DNA of 64,000 bases from NCBI GenBank assembly GCA_948146395.1, contig OX411552.1, positions 51,636,258 through 51,700,257 on the forward strand. Reading direction: 5' to 3'. Source of the stretch: Fragum whitleyi. Its lineage: Eukaryota > Mollusca > Bivalvia > Cardiida > Cardiidae. The notes under the pieces were generated by a model that saw only the letters and a list, made by a program, of their open reading frames with translations, was not told the DNA's origin and did no database searches. The stretch's first letter is position 1, and each line of letters starts with the position of its first letter. Of this stretch, positions 56,439 to 64,000 are shown piece by piece. A program made the position numbers and the translations under genes.

Positions 56439-56989
56439 GTATAATATTTATCTTATAAGCCATATTTGTCTTGTTTTCGTCGATGTTTCGATCAGACATG
56501 CAAGTTTCTAAAAATAACCGCATTATATTATTGTTCTAAAAATAACTATGTGATATCATAAAAAATGTCATACGGGATGTTATCACACGGATATTTGTAT
56601 AGTTATAAGATAAATTTGATTTAGCTATCAAAGAGAGTAATATATGTTACATTTAAAAGACCTTTTTTTCGAAAATCAAGCATAATTGCTGCTATTAAAG
56701 GACAATTAGATGTACACTAGTGAAACAAAGATGGTAAAAAAATGGTTTAACTTTGAACTAGATACAAACTATAAGTACTTTTTATGCAGAAAGAAACATA
56801 TTATTTTAGATGAGGAAGCGCTTCTTTTATATCTTACATTCTGAAACAATAAAAGAATTTTGATAAATTGCTTAAGCAATAGGATTTCATCAATATCAGG
56901 TCCTCATTCAAATACAACCCAAGACTTAATTCTTAAAAATAAAAAAATTGCATGATGGGTCTATAAGTCGCATGCTTATAAGGGCTTTA

Positions 56990-59900
56990 TAGAGAATGAG
57001 AGAAGATTAATTGAACTTGTTCTATTAATAGAACGATTGTTATACCTGACTAAGATATCGTATTTAGCAGCATATAGCCGCGATCTGGGTCTAGAGAAAT
57101 CTAGAAAGAGATGTGAAATAAATGGCACATCATCATGTAGAAGAGAACTCCATCTAGGTCTAAAACTAGCTGACATATCTGGGAAAAATCGTATTGATGA
57201 GATTTTTGGTCTTAAAAGTGCTCAAATGAACTAGATCTATATCGGATACGGAATAGTTGTCGGATGGGTAATTCGAAAAAAATAGTTCCATGATAAACAT
57301 AGCTAAATTACACAAAGGTAATAATTTGGTGAAAATGAAACTAAAATCTCATTTTTTAAGACAATGATAGAGAATTTGTTAACTAGCAAGTACTACATTC
57401 ATATCGAAACTCCAACCTTTGAATTTGTATGCGGATGAAAAAGCTTGTTGTTTACACGTCACCTTGGCGTTCTGCAATTTTATGTTTACAAAATTGTGAA
57501 TTCCAAACAGCAAACTGCGACGATTTCACTACATGAGGTAGGATTTTATGATACATTACGTATTTGTTTATCAAAAAAACATGGTGTAGAAACGGCATAT
57601 TGTCATTTTTGCCGCGTTGTATGAAGAAAGTTTATCCGGTGGTGGCCGAGAAAACTTTTCCTTATGCAAGCAAAACCCAGTATATGAAGACTTTGAAGGA
57701 CACTCCATTTTATAGAAGCATAGAGAAGTTACCATAAAGGGGTACCCACCAAAAAGTTCGCTGACGGCCCCTGTCTCCATCGTCCTCAAGATTTATCTGA
57801 TTCTACTTTACAGAAACACTCATATTAGAGAATTTTCCGCTTTATTCTTGTCTTAGTTTGGAGTTTACCCGAGTCAAGATAAAAGATAAAGAAAATTTGA
57901 AACTACCACAAAAAATGAGAGAAAATTGATTAGTTCTATAAGTTGAATATTTCCATTGCTAAATTGTTATAGGAGACCAAATCCCCAGTCAATTTACAGA
58001 AATCAATTCCTGTGCCTGCAACAGCTTTTTTTGCCATTTTTAAAACCAAAACTCAAAAAGAATAAAAAAGAAATGAATTTACTTTACAAGCAGGCAGGGG
58101 TTCGGGGGCGCTGCCCCCGACATGCAGAAGAATGCCTCAGTTACAGAGAACTTTTATTAGTTAATGAGGAGGGACATACAGAATCAAACATTTCTTTCCA
58201 AATCTGTTTAAAAAATATATTTTTTTTACTTAAATTATTCCAAGAATGTTAATGAAACAGACAAAAGTATCAAAACTGTACGGGGAGTGTACTTTCCAGG
58301 TAAGCATGATTACCTCCCTTGCAAAAAATGCACAATTTACAATTTGCGTGTTAAAAGAGACAAGAAGTCATAAGTAAGAGTCTGAAAAATTGATAAAACT
58401 GCTAAAAAAAGGACAATAGAGGTCAGTAAGACAACTAATTAATGAAAATACATATATCCTTTGCCAAAGGCTTTGGATGTGTGATTTCTTGCGTTATGTG
58501 CCTCTAGTTTGCATTTGATCTTGAACTTCAATTGTAATGAATTTCATGTAATTAGGTCATTTTGTTTGACAAACACCCAGTCTGTCATTAAAGTTTCTAC
58601 AACAGGTTTGACAAGGACATTATTTTGAGTGCATGAGTATACAAGGGAAACTCATCAAATATCAGCTAGATAAACCTCAAAACATACTTGTTAAAGAAAA
58701 CATTGATAAGTCAGTGGCTTGCACCTCTTCTTTGTCCTTACAATTTCACTTCCCACTGTACAGTTCCTATCTGTGATTTGAAACAGGGGTTAGGGGGCAA
58801 CATGTATTATCCGTATTTATTCTAATAATTGCCCAGGCGTTTATTCAATATTAGAATAGTCATGATTGACGCTGTTGGAGGTCGGCAATTATAAGAGGTA
58901 TTCTGTTGAGAAATAACTCAAACTTCCTATGTATAGGCCTACAATGTCCCTAAGAAGTTTCAATATAATATGTTTCTGGAAAATACAAAATAACTTTCCA
59001 TACGAGGAACAAAGACACATAATGATGGCACTACTCAGACCTCGCCGGTTATTCATTGTCACCATTTTTGCAATAAATAGAGTGATATGCTGCTTTTCAT
59101 AACATCGTTATGATACCAAGGAATTCTAGTGAATGCATTTATATTCTACTAAAAACAGTTTCTGAAATAAATTGAAAGTTAATTCATCATTAAATAGAGA
59201 AACAATTCCTTTTTCTGATACGGTGACCGGCAACACTGTCGACTTCAGCAAGTACTAATGCCGACGACCTTGGGTTTAGATTTAGATTTCTATTCATTAA
59301 AGCAAGAAACTTATGCCAGACGATCATATTTATGTTCAATAAATGATTCTCGAGTTTCAGAAAATTGTATTGCTCTTCGTTTTCTCAGATTAAAATATAC
59401 GGCATATCACTCTAATGACTACAAAGGATCGTAACTACACCTGATCATAGCTGTTGCATGCATTTTAATATAAATGTCACATTTCAATTGTAACAGATTC
59501 TTTGCTTCTGGATATTTTTTGTGAAACAACAAGTAAAAAAATTAAGCTGTAGTAGGAAAATACAGCAGTTGTATCGCCTACCTCTTGCGAAAATAAAAGT
59601 AAGTCTGTTTTCCTCAATTTAAATTCATAACAAAAAAAAGGCTACAAAAATTAATGTGATCAGAATGACTATCTTTTATGGATAGAGGTCAATTCTCTTC
59701 ATTTTATATAGTGGAAACTATGAAAATCATCTTCTTATAGTCTAGTAGATGGATTTCAACCTAATTTCACTGTATGACATGCCAATGTTAATTTTCTGAC
59801 TGCTATTCATTAATCATGAAGTTTTCTTTGCAGAAATATTTCATCATGTGACACTTAAATTAAAAACACTTTACTTGAAATAATAAACATTCATTCATCA

Positions 59901-60815
59901 TCTTAATTTCTCATTGAATCATATCAGTAGATCCGAGCCAGTGGAGCAAATCAGCTATTCAAGCAGCTCTAGTTAGTTTCATACCTTTATGAAACATACC
60001 TTTATGAAACTATCAAAATATTCTTCTTATTTCTAAACTGGAAAAAAAAATGATAAATGATATGAGTTAAACCAATTTGATTTGAAGTTTGATGTTTTGA
60101 CAAGATATCTAATCACCTAAAAAAATGCTTTCATACCTCAAGGACATCAAATCTGATCATGCAGATATTTTTATGCCTCAGTTCAAAATGAAACAAAAAT
60201 AAAAACATAATTCTCAAATTATTTGTAAAAAAATTTAGATGAATTACAAATTTTTGATTTATAAAATGAGAAGGTATAATGTAATGTTTCTAAATCTTGG
60301 AGGCATGAAACTAATATTTGATCACACTAAGTGAGTTTGGTGTCAATCTGCTTGGAATTTTCATATAGAGTGATAATGTTATGGTTTTCACATTTCCATG
60401 AACTCCCAGTCATGGAGACTTTTCAATTCATAAAAAAAAATATTTCTGTTTGGCCTTATTTCTCAATCAGGGTCTTATTGCCGCAAAATACTCAAAATCA
60501 TGTATGAAGGTTCAATTCCTTCCCCAGACTGTATAAAATGCTGGTGCACAAAGGGACAAATTGTCTGGAGGTCCCACATGATTTTGATATGAAAACATAA
60601 TAATATGATCATAGAAGAGAACAAATAGCATAATTTGATTAAAAAATACATGCTTCCTAGTGATTTATTAATTGTTTCATTTAAATTATTCATGGCAGTC
60701 ATTATTACGACATTTTGATATTTATATAGTGTGATTAGCCTCCATGAATTAAAAAGACCTACCCTTGCAGGGCATGGCATTTTTTCACTCGGAAGTCTTT
60801 GAACAATGTCTCCTC
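56990..60815. other. No gene seen; small G/C hairpin
   Basis: Absent from the homologous place in the 11.4-kb element, where the LINE sits. TCGGGGGCGCTGCCCCCGA (58,100-58,118) is a perfect 8-bp hairpin. CATACCTTTATGAAA is repeated at 59,983-60,011. The frames at 57,037-57,234 (plus) and 57,956-58,252 (plus) have no recognisable domain. Confidence 0.5.
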
Positions 60816-60819
60816 CTAA

Positions 60820-61130
60820 ACCAAAGGTCCGAATTTAATGAAACTTGGCCAAAATGTTTCCTTGGATATTCTTTCTTTAAATTCTAATTGCCTCATAAGT
60901 ATGGGGGAGGCAGGGCTTGGTATTCTTACTATGAAATCCTTGATAGATCTCCCTCTAACGGCTGGGCTGATTTCAATGAAACTTTGCCAGATTGATCCCT
61001 TGGTGATTATTTCCCAAAGATTGTTGTCAAACTTTAAATTTTGATAAACCTGGCAATTTTCCACTATGAAACCATGACAGACATCTAGCTCTCCTCAATC
61101 ATTAGATCAATTTCAAAGTCACAGAATGAT
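60820..61130 (+). repeat. Diverged AATGAAACTTGGCCA repeat units
   Basis: AATTTAATGAAACTTGGCC (60,832), ATTTCAATGAAACTTTGCC (60,970) and ATCAATTTCAAAGTC (61,105) are about 138 bases apart, each followed by AGA/AAA and ATGATT or ATGTTT. They resemble the 144-bp units at 62,041-62,763 and are probably older members of the same array. Confidence 0.55.
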
Positions 61131-62040
61131 TTTTTCAATTTACATGAAAATTATTCTGTTGTACGATTTAAAGGTGTTTTTCAACGATGTCAGAGCGTTT
61201 CAAATTGGAAGGGTTAATTGTTTGAAATGAATGGAGCGCTGAGCTAGGGATTTTGAATGTTTTGCTCGAAATTAGTGCCAATTATTAGTGCCAATTTCAA
61301 GATGTTATAAACTGTATCATATTGAATTTGAACCAAAGCGACCTACCCAGAGTCTTCATTACAGACACTCAGTACATAGATAGTATTATATATCTGAATA
61401 TACTTTAGCAAATTTGCCCTTTCATACAGTGTGATTAGGTTTTAAGATTTATATTTCAATGAAACCAAAGAATACTCTTTTCAACTCTTAAATGTAGAAT
61501 TTTCAGTCAAAACTAGAACAGCTGTTTTCACTATTTTTCAAGGTGTCTTCTTTTGTGCCAAGGTCATAACATACAGTTGAATTTGTGACCTTGACCTTGA
61601 CATTTGAAACTTTAAAATTTGGCTTTAAACTTGCATATTTTTTCTGAATGCTTACAGCTCAGACAATAATACTTCATAAAAGCAGTGATTAAATGATCAA
61701 CCTTTTATTTGAGCCTGAGCGCGACAATTCCAACAATTTTAAATGTGCGCATAGCAAAGACTTTTGTCAGCCTGTGCAGTTGCACAGTCTGACCAAATTC
61801 TTCCCAATGCACTTGATAGATAGTTAAGGTCTTATTTCATATCCTAGCTGTCAGCATATGTTGGTAAATGCTGCTGAACGTTTGTATCTCACGCAGTAGT
61901 GAAATTGTTGGAATATCACGCACAGGTTCATTTAATACAATGAAATTTAATTAGTAATTTCACCAGGCTGTACTGGTTTTCTCTTTGCCTAACCTTGTAC
62001 ATGTACCTAAAACAAAACTGTTTTAAATGAAATTGTTTAC

Positions 62041-62917
62041 ACTCTAGAGGCCACAAATATAGTCCAACCATCATGAAACTTGGTCAGAATGATCTCCAGG
62101 TCACAAGGATTAACCCTATTGAAAATGGGAAGGATCTGTGCCATATCACGGGAAAAGGGGCCTTAAAGACAAATTTTTTTTACACCCTAGAGGCCACAAA
62201 TATGGTCCAATCATCATGAAAGTTGGTCAGAATGGTCTCCAGGTTACAAGGATTAACCCTATTGAAAATGAGAAGGATCCCTGCCATATCACAGGAAAAG
62301 GGGCCTTAAATACAATTTTCTAGTTTACACTCTAGAGGCCACAAATATGGCCCAATCTTCATTAAACTTGGTCAGAATGGTTTCCCGGTCACAAAGATGA
62401 ATCCTATTGAAAATCTGAAGGATCCATGTCATATCACGGGAAAAGGGGCCTTAAAGACAATTTTTTGTTTACACTCTAGAGGCCACAATTATGGTCCAAT
62501 CTTCATGAAACTTGATCAGAATAATCTCCAGGTCACAAGGAATAATCCTATTGAAAATGGGAAGGATCTGTGCCATATCATGGGAAAAGGGGCTTTAATG
62601 ACAATTTTCTTGTTTACACTCTATAGGCCACAAATATTGCCCAATCTTCATGAAACTTGGTCATAATGTTGGTCAGGTCACATGAATGAAGCCTTTTGAA
62701 AGTGGGAAGGATCCATGCCATATCACAGGAAAAGGGGCCTTAATGATAATTTCCTTGTTATAACTCTAGGGGCCATATTTTTGGCAGAAATGTCATGAAA
62801 GTTGGTTTTATGTAGAAATTATCTACTTAATGACATCTGCCTATTTAATTGATGTGATGCCCTAGGGGTCAAAAAGATTCAGGTGAGCGATCTAGGACCA
62901 TCATGGTCCTCTTGTTA
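62041..62917 (+). repeat. 144-bp tandem array with Helentron/HINE-like 3' hairpin
   Basis: Five units begin ACTCTAGAGGCCAC or a variant at 62,041, 62,184, 62,329, 62,473 and 62,618, with a partial sixth at 62,763; the period is 143-145 bases. Each contains TTCATGAAACTTGGTCAGAA, CAGGTCACAAGG, CCTATTGAAAAT and CATATCACGGGAAAAGGGGC. The array ends in GTGAGCGATCT followed by the perfect hairpin AGGACCATCATGGTCCT (62,894-62,910) and CTTGTTAT. A tandem core plus terminal hairpin is the plan of Helentron-associated non-autonomous elements (DINE/HINE, and oyster pearl-type repeats). The frames at 62,138-62,666 are artefacts. Confidence 0.85.
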
Positions 62918-63205
62918 TTATAACTCAATCTTTTCCATGAGTGTCGCCATTCTTGTATTTTAAAACGGACCCTAAATATAGATATATTTAAGTATATTTA
63001 GAGTCCCTGATTTCATTGAGGAAAAATCTTTGCTCCATGATATCAAATTATAAGGCATGAAGAGAGTATATTTTTAATTTCATGGGAGTATTAAATTAAA
63101 ACCTAATCACATGTATATATGAATTCACTTTGGACCTGACCTATTCATTTATTTCAGTTAATCTTCTCTCATTTCTCTCCCGCGAAACCCTTCAGGTGTC
63201 GCATA

Positions 63206-64000
63206 TCTTGTAGGTGAAAATGTGTAAATGGCTGGCGATTTAAAACTCTATTTGCATTCCTGTTTGACATTGCTGGCTGACTTGCAATATATATGTACAT
63301 GCAGTTAGTGTTAAAGTAGAGAAAAGAATGGAAGAATGCCCATTCTAATTAATATACTAATGTTCTTCGGCATAACTCTAATGTTTTTTCTCATGTGCAC
63401 AAGTACGAGACTCTTCTGGTAACCATTAGGGTTATATTCTTACCACTTGGTAAACATTCAAGACAAACAATTGGAAAAGCACGCAGAAAATAAAAAAAAA
63501 AATCCATCTTTATCAAAGAGAAACAATAGTTTTGACTTAAATGGCCACAGTATTGGCACTGAAGTGCATTTAAGATAATTGCGACTTGTTTCATACAAAT
63601 GGTAACATACTTTACAAGATTATGACCATCGGTATTCTGTTTCAAAACATCTATAGGCAACGAATAAACCAATGCACGAAATAAGGGATAAATGATATAC
63701 ATGCTTAAGTAACTAAGTAATTTTGAAAAAGAGTTTCAATTGATTAAAATCTTTTAACTGTCATGCTGCATTGTGTGATTGATAGATATGTAATTGCGCT
63801 GAACAGATATTTCCCTATGATGAAATTAAACAACAGGTATAGTCCGACATACAAAATACATATCCATATCTATCAAAAAACCAGTATTTTTATTGAATAT
63901 TTTTCAAGATATTTTTAATTTCTAATATTAAATGATTATTAAAATCTGTGCTGATTTAGAAGGGTGTAGATATCTCGATTTCAGCAATTGGATATACATG
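63206..64000. repeat. Inverted homologue of 31,800-32,570
   Basis: From AGGTGAAAATGTGTAAATGG onward the sequence is the reverse complement of 32,570 down to about 31,800, with mostly single-base differences. The ORF pair at 32,045-32,236 (plus) and 63,391-63,702 (minus), which share YPLFRALVYSLP(L/I)DVLKQNTDGHNLV, reflects this duplication; I do not recognise a protein family in it. The LINE at 32,571 begins precisely where the homology ends. Confidence 0.9.

Larger units (their letters stand above)
55640..56616. mobile_element. About 975-bp hairpin-rich insertion
   Basis: Absent from the homologous position near 36,440, where CATATACATTTGCTTTAGC is continuous; here the two sides (ACATTT and AAATTTGATTTAGC) are separated. 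It contains two long hairpins (56,160-56,293 and 56,311-56,438) and twin CRE palindromes. No long frame was seen. The presence/absence difference shows mobility; the family is unknown. Confidence 0.65.
53807..64000. mobile_element. Second large TA-flanked element, inverted, runs off the window
   Basis: Starts TA|GTCCATGAGCCAGAATGGG at 53,807, then a 15-C tract (53,837-53,851) and GGGGGGAATTTCGTAG. From 53,850 to 55,640 it is the reverse complement of 36,450-38,490, with the same phased boxes; 56,617-56,990 matches 36,090-36,430 in reverse; 63,206-64,000 matches 31,800-32,570 in reverse. A forward box GTAACATACTTTAC at 63,602 suggests the far arm. Insertions within it occupy 55,640-56,616 and at least part of 56,990-63,206. 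The right terminus lies beyond the window. Confidence 0.65.

Noticed and set aside
60475..61064. Minus-strand frames with hydrophobic segments (possible membrane protein)
   Set aside because: They overlap diverged repeat units and an opposite-strand frame of equal length; hydrophobicity comes from AT-rich codons.
62138..62666. Two frames with repeated PIENxKDPCHITGKGAL peptides
   Set aside because: They read through the 144-bp tandem array; a period divisible by three in places keeps the frame open. The array is a well-preserved non-coding repeat with a Helentron-like end.

Overview
This 64-kb window looks like intergenic, repeat-dense DNA from an invertebrate animal, most likely a bivalve mollusc. 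The evidence is AT-rich, intronless sequence crowded with transposable-element relics; several repeats of a kind I associate with bivalve genomes (a 144-bp tandem unit ending in a hairpin, a tRNA-derived SINE with an ATCA-type tail, GACCTTGACC runs, GGGCCCATAT repeats); and no recognisable host gene, rRNA or canonical tRNA. The species cannot be read from the sequence. Almost all open reading frames are chance; the real coding relics belong to non-LTR retrotransposons (LINEs).

Layout. 1-9 kb: a short GAACGAGTTGAC array, a phased GATAAGGG array, a 1.6-kb PIF/Harbinger-like element with TTA duplications and hundreds of bases of CGTGT-type subterminal repeats, and small fold-back repeats. 9-17.9 kb: tRNA-like relics, then a LINE split by a 4.4-kb inverted-repeat element that carries nuclear-receptor-type DR1 sites in its ends, a full-length SINE and phased GTAACGTA boxes. 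The LINE 3' end is triplicated in 97-bp units, with a 167-bp (GTAT)n tract about 280 bp downstream. 18-30.6 kb: a 503-bp fold-back element, a LINE fragment, a 1.43-kb mariner-like element with TA duplications, a recent 1.2-kb + 1.2-kb inverted duplication, and a second full-length SINE.

30.7-64 kb is the most unusual part. An 11.4-kb non-coding element (30,716-42,154) starts and ends with GTCCAYGAGCCAGAATGGG inverted repeats, is flanked by TA, has a poly-C tract near its left end and a poly-G tract near its right end, and carries arrays of a GTAACGTA box repeated with alternating spacing of about 160 and 193 bp (dimer period about 351 bp). Nested inside it are a LINE that has lost its reverse-transcriptase catalytic core (32,571-36,090) and a second TA-flanked inverted-repeat element (38,503-42,055) carrying a different phased motif (GGCTGCCATCTT). 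A short relative follows at once (42,158-43,565), and another partial copy in inverted orientation fills 53,807 to the window end, itself hosting a hairpin-rich insertion with two CRE palindromes and a Helentron/HINE-like 144-bp tandem array.

The recurring theme is phased-motif arrays: at least four unrelated 8-14-bp core motifs, each recurring at roughly nucleosomal spacing (about 155-205 bp) with diverged DNA between, mostly inside inverted-repeat elements. I do not recognise this architecture as a described system; it is the main candidate for something new. All alignments were made by eye, so boundaries are approximate unless a target-site duplication is given.
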